A stretch of 33,022 bases of DNA from UBA1756 sp045132235 (GTDB lineage: Bacteria > Bacteroidota > Bacteroidia > Bacteroidales > WCHB1-69). The stretch spans positions 1-33,022 of the forward strand of contig JBGURX010000027.1 in assembly GCA_045132235.1 (NCBI GenBank), written 5' to 3'. Below are positions 7,100 to 15,269 of this stretch, in pieces. Position numbers and translations under genes: made by a program. Every line of letters starts with the position of its first letter. The first letter of the stretch is position 1. The notes under the pieces are model-generated. The model had not been told where the DNA came from, searched no databases, and saw nothing but the letters and a program-made list of their open reading frames with translations.

Positions 7100-8122
7100 T
7101 CACGAGGGGTTGACCCGAACGACAAAGAGACGCATGACAAACTCCAGCAAAAGGCAGAAAATGGCGAGCAGGAGGAAGGGCAGAAAATGGTCGTTGGCCC
7201 AGCTCACCACGCTCTTTTCCTCACGCTTGGTGGTCTCGAGCTTGTCGATTTCGCTATACACCTCCCGCAGTTTTTTCTCGTTGCCGGCCGAGAAGTACCT
7301 GCCGCCCGTGCTGGCGGCAATCTCCTTCAGCAACGCCTCGTCGAGCACGGTTTTGCTCTGCACCACACCGTGTCCGGGCACTCTGATGCCAGCCATGCGG
7401 CCGTTGGTGCCGCAGCTGATGGTATATACTTTAATATTGTACTCCTTTGCCATGGAAGCCGCCGTGCGCGGGTCGATGAAGCCGGCGTTGTTCACACCGT
7501 CGGAGAGCAGAATCACCACCTTGCTCTTCGCCTTGCTGTCTTTCAAGTGGCTGACCGCAAGTCCGAGACCGTCGCCGATGGCGGTGCCGTCCACCAGCGG
7601 CTCGCGCTTCACACTCTTGAGCAGTTCGAGGAAGTAGGCATGGTCGGTGGTGGGCGGGCTGAGCGTGTAGGCCTCGCCGGCGTACAGTACCAGTCCCACA
7701 TTATCGTTCTCGCGTTTCTCCACAAACTCGGCGGCGATCTGCTTGCACGCTTCCAAGCGGGTGGGCTTGAAGTCCATCATGTCCATACTGCCCGACACGT
7801 CGAGTGCCATAATGACATCGATACCCTCCTTGATGGTCTTGCCGTTGACTTGGCTGTCGGCGGTCTGGGGCCGTGCGATGGCCAGCACAAGGAAAGCGAT
7901 GGCGAGGCAGCGGAAGATGACCGGCAGGTGGCGCAAGTAGTATCGGAAGGTGCGCTGGCCGAGTGGGGCCGTCGTGCTGGCAGTGGTCGCCACATGCTGC
8001 CGCCGCCGTTTCCAGATGTACCATGCCACATAGAGCGGAATCACCAGCATCAGCCACAGCAGATGCGGATTCGCAAACTTCATCTCACCTAACAAACTGA
8101 AAAATCCTTCAAACACATTCAT
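7100..8122 (-). CDS. batA: BatA-like von Willebrand A domain protein
   Basis: A 340-residue membrane-anchored vWA protein of the Bat (Bacteroides aerotolerance) type. Membrane helices lie at about 18-37 and 66-84, with a last one near 310-330. The vWA domain has a full MIDAS: DVSGS at 108-112, a Thr in VDGTAIGDG and an Asp in LLSDG. The start at 8122 gives a 14-base gap to the upstream gene. An internal ATG at 8083 (MKFANPHLLWL) looks more like the usual BatA N-terminus and may be the true start. In known operons BatA is followed by BatB, BatC and BatD; here nothing related follows. Bat proteins are linked to stress resistance and envelope integrity, but their mechanism is unresolved. Confidence 0.88.
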   Translation of the reverse strand: MNVFEGFFSLLGEMKFANPHLLWLMLVIPLYVAWYIWKRRRQHVATTASTTAPLGQRTFRYYLRHLPVIFRCLAIAFLVLAIARPQTADSQVNGKTIKEGIDVIMALDVSGSMDMMDFKPTRLEACKQIAAEFVEKRENDNVGLVLYAGEAYTLSPPTTDHAYFLELLKSVKREPLVDGTAIGDGLGLAVSHLKDSKAKSKVVILLSDGVNNAGFIDPRTAASMAKEYNIKVYTISCGTNGRMAGIRVPGHGVVQSKTVLDEALLKEIAASTGGRYFSAGNEKKLREVYSEIDKLETTKREEKSVVSWANDHFLPFLLLAIFCLLLEFVMRLFVVRVNPS

Positions 8123-8136
8123 CTTGCACTCCTCCC

Positions 8137-9117
8137 TTATTTTCGTTGTGCGGCCTGCTGTACCCTGCGCTGCTGCTCCTGCTGGTCGGTGTCGCGCACA
8201 AACTGTGTCACATTGTCCATCTGCAAGGCGTTGTCCTCCATCGGGGGCTGCTTGCGGGCGTATTTCACCAAATCGGAAAGCTGCAGAAATGACAGGATTT
8301 CAAGTCTTTGCTGTTCTGTCACCTCCAGCGATGCCAAAGCCGTCATGATTTCATCGGTCACCATCTCCATCGCGTTCACATCCCACTGGTCATCGAGATA
8401 GGTGCGCAGGATGACACTCAGCTCCGAATAGTGTTCCTTGGCCATACCCTTCTGGCACAGCTCTTTTGCTTTCAATTCACGGATATGTCCCAACGCGATG
8501 GCTCCTGAACTCTGCCGGCGTTTTTCGCGCTGCTGGATGGCCCGTTTCTTTTTCAGTTTGGGCAACCACACGACAAAGAACACCACCACAAGGGCGATAA
8601 GCGCAAGTACCAAACCCGTCAGCAGCAGCCAGAGCCATAGGCGGCTGCGTGCTTTCGTCACCTGCTCCAAGCCGCCCAGCGGCAGCTTGATGTCGCGGAA
8701 GGCCGCCGACGTGTCCACAAACACCGGGAGGGTGTCCACGTAGAAGAAGAGCGTGTCGGTACAAGCCACCAAAGCAGTGTCGGCCCATACCTGTATGGGG
8801 GCGATGACCGCGCGGCCCGTGTCGAAGGCGGTCACGACAAAGTCCTGACGGCAGGTGACTTTGCCCGATTTTTCCGTGTGATGCAGTTCGGAAACATCCA
8901 GCACCTCGCAGTTCATCATCCGCCACTCCTCCTTCGACTGGAAGGAGAGGTCAGCGGTGCCAGTCGTCTGGGCAGAGAGTTGCAGCCGGAGGTGGTCGCC
9001 GACAAGGATATGGGACGTGTCGAACCGTGCCGTCACGGTCACTCCCTCCTGCTGGGCGACACATGGCAATGCCACGCACAACAGCATCATCCACAAGAGA
9101 TTCCTGAACTTCAACAT
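8137..9117 (-). CDS. BatD-like exported/membrane protein of the Bat operon
   Basis: A 326-residue protein with a signal peptide ending near residue 21 (CVAQQ). A beta-rich extracytoplasmic domain (about 25-150) resembles the BatD 'oxygen tolerance' fold. One membrane helix covers about 161-185, followed by a basic stop-transfer segment (LKKKR) and a helical cytoplasmic tail. This matches the protein that normally sits between the DUF58 gene and batA in Bacteroidetes bat operons. The frame is open further upstream, but the ATG at 9117 is chosen because it gives the signal peptide and avoids a 62-base overlap with the PAS gene. It lies 14 bases before batA, so the pair is cotranscribed. MoxR and DUF58 genes are missing from the expected upstream place. 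Confidence 0.7.
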   Translation of the reverse strand: MLKFRNLLWMMLLCVALPCVAQQEGVTVTARFDTSHILVGDHLRLQLSAQTTGTADLSFQSKEEWRMMNCEVLDVSELHHTEKSGKVTCRQDFVVTAFDTGRAVIAPIQVWADTALVACTDTLFFYVDTLPVFVDTSAAFRDIKLPLGGLEQVTKARSRLWLWLLLTGLVLALIALVVVFFVVWLPKLKKKRAIQQREKRRQSSGAIALGHIRELKAKELCQKGMAKEHYSELSVILRTYLDDQWDVNAMEMVTDEIMTALASLEVTEQQRLEILSFLQLSDLVKYARKQPPMEDNALQMDNVTQFVRDTDQQEQQRRVQQAAQRK

Positions 9118-9130
9118 GGTCTCGGAACGT

Positions 9131-9475
9131 TTACGGTTTGGGTTGGCGGACATAGTGCGGCATTTCGGCGGGCAGTACCATCGACAGCTCAATATAGCCG
9201 CCGAACTGCTGCTGGTCGTCGTACCACGGCATCTGGTAGATCATTTTCTTCACGCCGTTTTTCTCTATGGTATAGACGTTGACGTCGTGATTTTGGAGCA
9301 AGCCCAGCAGCTTCGAGCGGGCCGGCTCCGGATGGCAATCGAGCAGAGAGCGCCCCACCAGCGACTGTCCGTCCTTGGTGAAAGTGGCTATCGATTTATC
9401 ATTCATCTCCAATATCTTACCCTCCTTATCGCAGATGGTGACGGAGATGGGTACGTGCTGAAAGTAGTTCAACAT
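9131..9475 (-). CDS. Stand-alone PAS-domain sensor protein
   Basis: A 114-residue protein made of a single PAS fold. Visible features are the N-terminal helix and strand (LNYFQHVPISVTICDKEGKI), the N of EMNDKS typical of PAS helix C entry, and a GRSLLDCHPEPARSK segment. The last is like the CHP motif of PAS domains related to DUF438. The C-terminal strand ends in GGYIELSMVLP. No kinase, cyclase or DNA-binding partner is fused, so it must signal by binding another protein or serve as a small-molecule sensor. It lies 4 bases after the tamB stop and 13 bases before the BatD-like start, in one apparent operon. The ligand cannot be told; the Cys-His pair could bind haem or metal, but this is a guess. 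Confidence 0.8.
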   Translation of the reverse strand: MLNYFQHVPISVTICDKEGKILEMNDKSIATFTKDGQSLVGRSLLDCHPEPARSKLLGLLQNHDVNVYTIEKNGVKKMIYQMPWYDDQQQFGGYIELSMVLPAEMPHYVRQPKP

Positions 9476-9479
9476 GGCA

Positions 9480-12400
9480 TTATGGTTTAGTGGTCATTTC
9501 CTGATTTTCATTCAAAACCGCCTCCTGCTCCTTCTTTTTCTTGCGCTTGCGCTCTTTTTTCTGCTTGTTCTCCTTATCTTTTTTATTTCGGGTGAAAGAA
9601 GCGATTAAATCCTTCCTGTTATTGAAGTCCTGCTTGTAAATCAATGCGATGCCCTGCGCGTAGGGACTGTTGCGGGTGGCATTTCTCAACTCATCCTGAT
9701 TGGTGACATTGAACACCTTGAGCCGCCATGTGCCCAGTTCGTTCAGTTTCTGTTCCACGCTGAAGTCTCCGATGAACTGGTTGCTGAAACCACTCGTTTT
9801 GTCATCCTTGTAGCCGACGTAGGTCTCGATGACGGTGCGGTCGTTGAAAAGGGATGTAGAAGCGCCCACAGCGTATTCCGCCGCATTGTCGGCAGTGGCA
9901 TTCTGGTAGTTGAGGTTCACATCCACATATTTCAACTGATTGGATATGAAGTTGCTAAGGGTGCTCGTGAGGACGCCGATACCTGTACTTTCCAAATCAA
10001 TATCTGCAACAGAGGCTTGCTGAGAGGCAAATTTCCCCAGCATCACCAAGGAGAAGAACTGCTCGGTCTTCTGCTGCATATTCGTAGTGTCGATGGTGCT
10101 GTAGAAAAGGTTTTTCATGTCGGCAGTGGCATTGGGAAGGTCGAAAGAGAAGTCGATGGCGGCGGGGTCGTTGAGGTTTCCGTTAAAGTTGAGATAGGCC
10201 TTGACCGGCATTCTACGCACATTGGTGGATTCCGAGGAAAAAAGGTCTGCGAGTGAAGCCACCGTGGAATATGCCGCCCGGACATCAATATTGATGTCGT
10301 AGATGGAACCCGGGAACGACACCACGCCGCCCGGCAGAAGCTCAAATTTCTTGTTCAGCAGCTGGGCGAAAGTCATCATGAACGAACCCGACTGCAACAC
10401 CACATCGCCCAAAATGACAATCTTGTCTTTCTTCGTATTATAAGTAAAATGCAGCTGTCCATCACCCTTGGTTTTGATCTTTCCGCCGAAGGCCGCCAAG
10501 TCGAGGTCGAGTTTGATGTCGGCAGCGGGCGTGACATTGAAGATGAAGTCGAAATCCATCTCCATCGAACTTTCCGGCTGCACTTCCTCCTCCACCGGAT
10601 GTTTCACATCCTCGGCCACCACGAAGGTAATCACATCCGACGAATAGGCCTTGTCGGCGAAGCTGATGGGCAGACAGAACACCGTACCGCTCTGTGTGCT
10701 GAGGTCATCGCCATGGAACGACAACTTGTTCATATCGCCCTCAATGGTGATATTTCCCGACACAAAACCATCGCCATAGAAAGGCACATCGGCCTGCTGC
10801 TTGGTATTCAGCACGAAGATTTTCTGGGTGGAGATTTTCAATTGAAGATTGAAGTCGTTGAAATTGTGATGATTGACATAGCCGTCCATCGTGGCTTCGT
10901 TGCCAAACTGGTCAGTCAGCACCATCTTGTCAAAAGTAAAGCCGCTCTTTGTAAACTTCACCGGCTGATGATGAATATAATAATATGTATTGAGCGGAGC
11001 GATGCCGATCTGTGCCTCTCGCACATCCGCCAGCCCCTCGAAATACATGGAGTCCTTGTTGAAGATGAAGTCGATTTTGCCAGAGGCGTTCCCTTCAAAC
11101 TTATGGCTGAAGGATGAGAGCATCGGCTCCAGAAAGCCCAACGGCAGGGTGTCGATGTCGGCGGTCACCTTCAGCTGCTTCAGATCCGAATCGAAGATGC
11201 CGTTCAGACGGGTGTTCACCCCTTCCTGCTTTAAGAAATCCTCATTGTACTTATAATTGTACACGGTGGCACTGTCGGGGAAATATTCGGCATCGATGAG
11301 ACCTCCACGGAAACGGATGTTTTTGTCGGATGGAAGGATGGCGTTGGCATACAGGTGTCCGAACTGCTCCCCGTTGAACTCGAAGTCGCGGATGATGGCC
11401 GTACCGAACAGCACGTTGTTGCCTCTGAGCTCCGACATCTGCACGTTGGCCGACAGCGCACCGCCCAGCCGCATCTTGTCAGTCTTGATGAACTGGTTCA
11501 GCACCGCCACGTCCAAATTGTCGATGGTGCCCACCAGACTGTCTCTCGATTTGCCCACATGCCCGTTGACCATCAACTGGCTCTCCTTGGAGGTGAGAAT
11601 CAGATTGTCAATTTTCACATCGCCCTGCTTGATGGTCACCAAATGGTCTTTGTTGAAGGAGAATGGGAATTCCTTGAAATAGACCTCCGACTCCTCGACT
11701 TTTGTCACGATGGAACCATCGTCGATGAAATCCACCACACCCGACAGCAACGACTTGTGAGCCGAGATGACAGCAGGATTCTTCCAATTGAGCCGGTACT
11801 TCAGGGTCTGCGGACCCATATTCGCATTCAGGTCGATGTTCTCCAAAGAGAAATTGCCTTTTTCCCCAATCACCAGAGAACGAACAGAAGCATTGATACC
11901 CAGATTTTTCACATCCTCCTGATAGGATGAAATCTGAGCATTGTTCACCACAATGCCGTTGCCGATGCGGATGCCCGGAGAGAAGAACTGCAGTTGGTCG
12001 GCGGAATGCGAATCGTTGGTTTTCACCGACAGCGTGGTGTTGTTATCCACCTGTATCTTCGGCACGAACATGTCGAGAATGGGAGTGATGTTGTAGGCAT
12101 CCACCTTCAGCGACAGCGAATGGTCGATACCATCATCATAGTTGAACTCTGTGGCGGTCTTACGCTCCGCAAAAAGGTTGCCGCAGTAGGTATAGACCAG
12201 ATTCAGCAATGCTTTCGGCACGTCGGCAAGCTCGTAAGTGGTGATCATCGACACATTCACGAGGTTGGAAGAGAGGCGCATCAGCTGCTGCCCATCGGCG
12301 GCGAGACTTACAAAACGGAGTCGGTCGAAGTCCAAGGATTTTCCATCCTGTGTATATAACAAACTGTCAACAAACAGATTACCATTCAACGTACTCAAGC

Positions 12401-14147
12401 TGTTACCGGCAATGTCACATGACAAATTACCCATTGACAAGGTTACTTCGGGATGGCACTGCACATAGCGCACCAGCTTGTCAAAGCCGTTGGTCACCGT
12501 GCTGTCCATCATCGGCAGATGGGCGAACAAAGCACTGGCATTCAATTTGTTGATATTCCCTTCAGCATGATATTCGGAAGTCTGCCCCGAAAAATCCATC
12601 GTGCCATTCAAAGCGAGATTGCAGTTGGGGTCGCGCAGCGACACATCCGCGTCGAGGCACTTCCCTGAATATTTCCCTTTGGCTTTCAGGTTGCGCAGCG
12701 GGTAGCCCTTGATAGAAACATGGGCGATGTCGGCATCCATGTCGGCAGAGACGGTCTCGGCCAGACGGTTGAGGTCGCCCACCGTGCCTTTCGCACTGAC
12801 GGTGCCCGTAACGCCGCCAATCATTGTCACCTTGGGCAGCAGTTTCTGTACGGCGAGGCGATTGGCATCTACCTTGACAGAATAGTCCAAGCCATCGTCG
12901 GCCTCGTGGCAGCGGGTGGAGAATTTCGCATCCACGTCGCCGGCATCGGTGAGCAAGGAGGCGTCCACATCGAACTTGTCGGAAATCACCCCGCCATATT
13001 CCACATCAAGGGTCACCACCCCTAAGGAGGCCACCTGATCCGGAATCGGAATGGTTTTGCCACCCGGCAGTTTGAACTGCTGAATCTCATGCAAATCCAC
13101 CGTATTCTGCACCAACTTGGCACGGATGTCGGCATTGAAAAAGTCGGTCAGGTTGACCATCTCCACATCGCCAGCCAAATGGGTATTGTCCGCAAATCTC
13201 GCATCCAAATCCTTAACATCCAAATGGTTGATAGGTCCTTTCACATGGGCAGAAAAGACCAGTGTGTTGTCCATCCCCTTCGTCTTCGGCGCGAAATAGC
13301 GGATGTCACGCATATCAAACGTGGAGGTCTTGGCTAAAACATTGAATTTTATCTTGTTAAGAAAATCTCCATAATCTTTCCAACTTCCATACTCGAAGGC
13401 AAAGTCCATAAACAAACGGCTCGTCTGGGTGGCCACAGTGGCATTCTTGAGTTCCAGCCCTTTCGGACCGATATGGAACTTTCCCGACAGGTTGCGGAGG
13501 ATGAATCCCGTATATTGCGTAAAGGCCAGATGCTCAATATCGGCAGAGATGTCGGAGCCCACAATGGTAAATTTATCGAGGCGGGCATCGATGTTTTTCA
13601 GTTCAAAATATCCGAAGTCAATGTCTCCTTTGTCCTTCGTACTGCAGGTAAGGTCGTTATGATAAATGAAATAGGCGTTTTTCAAGATGATGGATGAGGC
13701 GGTCATCTCGAAGGGCTTGGGATTTTTTTTCTTTTTTTGGAAATTTTTAGCCCAGATGGAGATGTTGACGGCATCATCGCCTTTGTATTTGCGGATATTC
13801 ACCCGTATTTTATCGGATTCTATATCAGAAAAACCAAGTTTGAACGGGGAGAATTTCAGCTTGGTGATGCGGCTTTCCAGCTGGCCGGCGGCAATCATGG
13901 AGTTGTCGTGATGGTCACGGATGACGAGGTCTTCCACCGTCAGTTTCAGGGTGGGACTCAGGTAGATATGTCCGATGGTGATGCGGGAGTTCCATTTTTC
14001 GGAAAGGGTTTCCGCCACCACACCGACCACTTTTTCCTGAATGGGCGGCACAAAAAGCAATCCCACCAGCAGAAGGTCGAGGGCGATAAAACTGCCCAAG
14101 ACAATCAGCGTGATTTTTATGATTTTTTTCGTACTTTTGCGTGCCAA
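9480..14147 (-). CDS. tamB: TamB-family translocation/assembly protein (DUF490)
   Basis: A 1555-residue AsmA/TamB-like bridge protein, thought to carry lipids or help outer-membrane protein assembly across the periplasm. A basic N-terminus and one membrane helix (about residues 10-32) anchor it in the inner membrane. A very long run of amphipathic beta strands follows, and the DUF490 region is recognisable in the last third (about 1130-1510: KTKGDGQLHF, GDVVLQSGSF, then the ADLFSSES region). The C-terminal ~40 residues are a Lys/Glu-rich cytosol-like tail that is unusual for TamB. The start is TTG (14145-14147); an in-frame TGA lies two codons before and the next ATG would remove the anchor. 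Its TTG is 12 bases from the divergent tsaD ATG. A BamA/TamA partner is not in the window. Confidence 0.88.
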   Translation of the reverse strand: MARKSTKKIIKITLIVLGSFIALDLLLVGLLFVPPIQEKVVGVVAETLSEKWNSRITIGHIYLSPTLKLTVEDLVIRDHHDNSMIAAGQLESRITKLKFSPFKLGFSDIESDKIRVNIRKYKGDDAVNISIWAKNFQKKKKNPKPFEMTASSIILKNAYFIYHNDLTCSTKDKGDIDFGYFELKNIDARLDKFTIVGSDISADIEHLAFTQYTGFILRNLSGKFHIGPKGLELKNATVATQTSRLFMDFAFEYGSWKDYGDFLNKIKFNVLAKTSTFDMRDIRYFAPKTKGMDNTLVFSAHVKGPINHLDVKDLDARFADNTHLAGDVEMVNLTDFFNADIRAKLVQNTVDLHEIQQFKLPGGKTIPIPDQVASLGVVTLDVEYGGVISDKFDVDASLLTDAGDVDAKFSTRCHEADDGLDYSVKVDANRLAVQKLLPKVTMIGGVTGTVSAKGTVGDLNRLAETVSADMDADIAHVSIKGYPLRNLKAKGKYSGKCLDADVSLRDPNCNLALNGTMDFSGQTSEYHAEGNINKLNASALFAHLPMMDSTVTNGFDKLVRYVQCHPEVTLSMGNLSCDIAGNSLSTLNGNLFVDSLLYTQDGKSLDFDRLRFVSLAADGQQLMRLSSNLVNVSMITTYELADVPKALLNLVYTYCGNLFAERKTATEFNYDDGIDHSLSLKVDAYNITPILDMFVPKIQVDNNTTLSVKTNDSHSADQLQFFSPGIRIGNGIVVNNAQISSYQEDVKNLGINASVRSLVIGEKGNFSLENIDLNANMGPQTLKYRLNWKNPAVISAHKSLLSGVVDFIDDGSIVTKVEESEVYFKEFPFSFNKDHLVTIKQGDVKIDNLILTSKESQLMVNGHVGKSRDSLVGTIDNLDVAVLNQFIKTDKMRLGGALSANVQMSELRGNNVLFGTAIIRDFEFNGEQFGHLYANAILPSDKNIRFRGGLIDAEYFPDSATVYNYKYNEDFLKQEGVNTRLNGIFDSDLKQLKVTADIDTLPLGFLEPMLSSFSHKFEGNASGKIDFIFNKDSMYFEGLADVREAQIGIAPLNTYYYIHHQPVKFTKSGFTFDKMVLTDQFGNEATMDGYVNHHNFNDFNLQLKISTQKIFVLNTKQQADVPFYGDGFVSGNITIEGDMNKLSFHGDDLSTQSGTVFCLPISFADKAYSSDVITFVVAEDVKHPVEEEVQPESSMEMDFDFIFNVTPAADIKLDLDLAAFGGKIKTKGDGQLHFTYNTKKDKIVILGDVVLQSGSFMMTFAQLLNKKFELLPGGVVSFPGSIYDINIDVRAAYSTVASLADLFSSESTNVRRMPVKAYLNFNGNLNDPAAIDFSFDLPNATADMKNLFYSTIDTTNMQQKTEQFFSLVMLGKFASQQASVADIDLESTGIGVLTSTLSNFISNQLKYVDVNLNYQNATADNAAEYAVGASTSLFNDRTVIETYVGYKDDKTSGFSNQFIGDFSVEQKLNELGTWRLKVFNVTNQDELRNATRNSPYAQGIALIYKQDFNNRKDLIASFTRNKKDKENKQKKERKRKKKKEQEAVLNENQEMTTKP
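14132..14140 (+). promoter_or_regulatory. Bacteroidetes -7 box for tsaD, inside tamB
   Basis: TACTTTTGC matches TAnnTTTGC and ends 19 bases before the tsaD ATG at 14160, so the leader should be about 15 nt. The box lies inside the first codons of tamB on the opposite strand. No -33 TTG is seen; the upstream stretch is T-rich. Confidence 0.65.
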
Positions 14148-14159
14148 AATTCAGCGATT

Positions 14160-15209
14160 ATGTCGGTTTACATTCTTGGTGTAGAATCCTCTTGTGATGA
14201 CACTTCCGCAGCGGTGGTGGAGGGCACTTCGATATTGTCGAATGTCATTGCCTCTCAACGAGTTCACTCCGAATACGGAGGGGTTGTTCCCGAGCTCGCT
14301 TCGCGCGCACACCAGCAGAATATCATCCCGGTTGTGGACACTGCACTTAAGCGTGCAAAGATACACAAAAATCAAATATCTGCGATAGCTTATACAAATG
14401 GTCCCGGACTTTTGGGTTCATTGCTTGTAGGGAGTTCATTTTCTAAGGCGATGGCCTTCAGTTTGGGGGTTCCGCTCATCGAGGTGGACCACCTTCAGGC
14501 GCATGTCTTGGCCAATTTTTTGGAGAAAAAAGATGAGGTGAAGGAAAAACCTGAATTTCCGTTCCTGTGCCTGACGGTTTCGGGCGGCCACACACTCCTG
14601 TTGAAGGTGAACGACTATTTCGACATGGAGATCATCGGGCGGACGATTGACGACGCGGCAGGCGAGGCCTTCGACAAGGCCGCAAAGATTCTCGGTCTCC
14701 CCTACCCCGGCGGTCCCGTCATCGACAAGCTGGCACAGACCGGCGACCCGAAACGGTTCAGCTTCGCCATCGCCCACCTCCCCGGCCTCGACTATAGCTT
14801 CAGCGGCCTCAAAACCTCTTTCCTCTACTTCGTGCGCGACCAGCTCAAGGTGAACGAGCATTTCATTGAAGAGAACCTTGCCGACCTCGCCGCCTCGATG
14901 CAATATGCCATCATCAAGTCGCTGAGCAACAAGGTGGAAAAGGCTGTCAAGGAGCTGCGCTGCCGCGACCTCGTCATCGCCGGCGGCGTGTCGGCCAACA
15001 GCGGACTCAAAGCCGCCATGCAAAAGATCGCCGACAAGTACCACCGCCGCCTCTTCGTGCCCACCATCGACCTCACCACCGACAACGCCGCCATGATTGC
15101 CGTATGCGGCTACTTCAAATACCTACAGAACGACTTCTCCACCATCCACGCCGCCCCCTACTCCACCGCCGGACTCACCCTCAAAACACTCACCGAACTT
15201 CCCAAATAA
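14160..15209 (+). CDS. tsaD: tRNA N6-threonylcarbamoyltransferase TsaD
   Basis: A 349-residue TsaD (Kae1/Gcp family) that transfers the threonylcarbamoyl group to A37 of ANN-decoding tRNAs with TsaB and TsaE. The ILGVESSCDDTS start at about residues 5-16 is the family signature. The metal-binding pair H111 and H115 is seen in DHLQAH, the nucleotide-binding loop in SGGHT, and the last motifs in GGVSANSGL and TDNAAMIA (metal Asp). Length is typical. The frame is open far upstream, but the signature begins right at this ATG and a promoter box lies just before it. It heads a plus-strand run with holA, the SRPBCC gene, lptB and lnt. Its product is the substrate of MtaB. Confidence 0.97.
   Translation: MSVYILGVESSCDDTSAAVVEGTSILSNVIASQRVHSEYGGVVPELASRAHQQNIIPVVDTALKRAKIHKNQISAIAYTNGPGLLGSLLVGSSFSKAMAFSLGVPLIEVDHLQAHVLANFLEKKDEVKEKPEFPFLCLTVSGGHTLLLKVNDYFDMEIIGRTIDDAAGEAFDKAAKILGLPYPGGPVIDKLAQTGDPKRFSFAIAHLPGLDYSFSGLKTSFLYFVRDQLKVNEHFIEENLADLAASMQYAIIKSLSNKVEKAVKELRCRDLVIAGGVSANSGLKAAMQKIADKYHRRLFVPTIDLTTDNAAMIAVCGYFKYLQNDFSTIHAAPYSTAGLTLKTLTELPK
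14355..14363 (-). promoter_or_regulatory. Possible tamB promoter box inside tsaD
   Basis: Minus-strand TATCTTTGC matches TAnnTTTGC. It is the only such match on that strand in the 210 bases before the tamB TTG. If used, it would give a leader of about 200 nt antisense to the tsaD start. No TTG at proper spacing supports it, so it may be chance. Confidence 0.3.
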
Positions 15210-15269
15210 TCTTCCCCCACACTTCCCATTTCTCCATTTTCACCTCTCACCTTTCAATTTTCAATTTCT
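15210..15269. repeat. Pyrimidine-rich low-complexity linker
   Basis: The gap between tsaD and holA is almost all C and T. The 18 bases at 15249-15266 are an exact reverse complement of 26759-26776. There is no promoter box or terminator, so holA is probably read from the tsaD transcript. Confidence 0.6.

Noticed and set aside
13737..14159. An N-terminal extension of TsaD of about 140 residues.
   Set aside because: The family begins at the ATG at 14160, and the extension would be antisense to tamB and upstream of the tsaD promoter.
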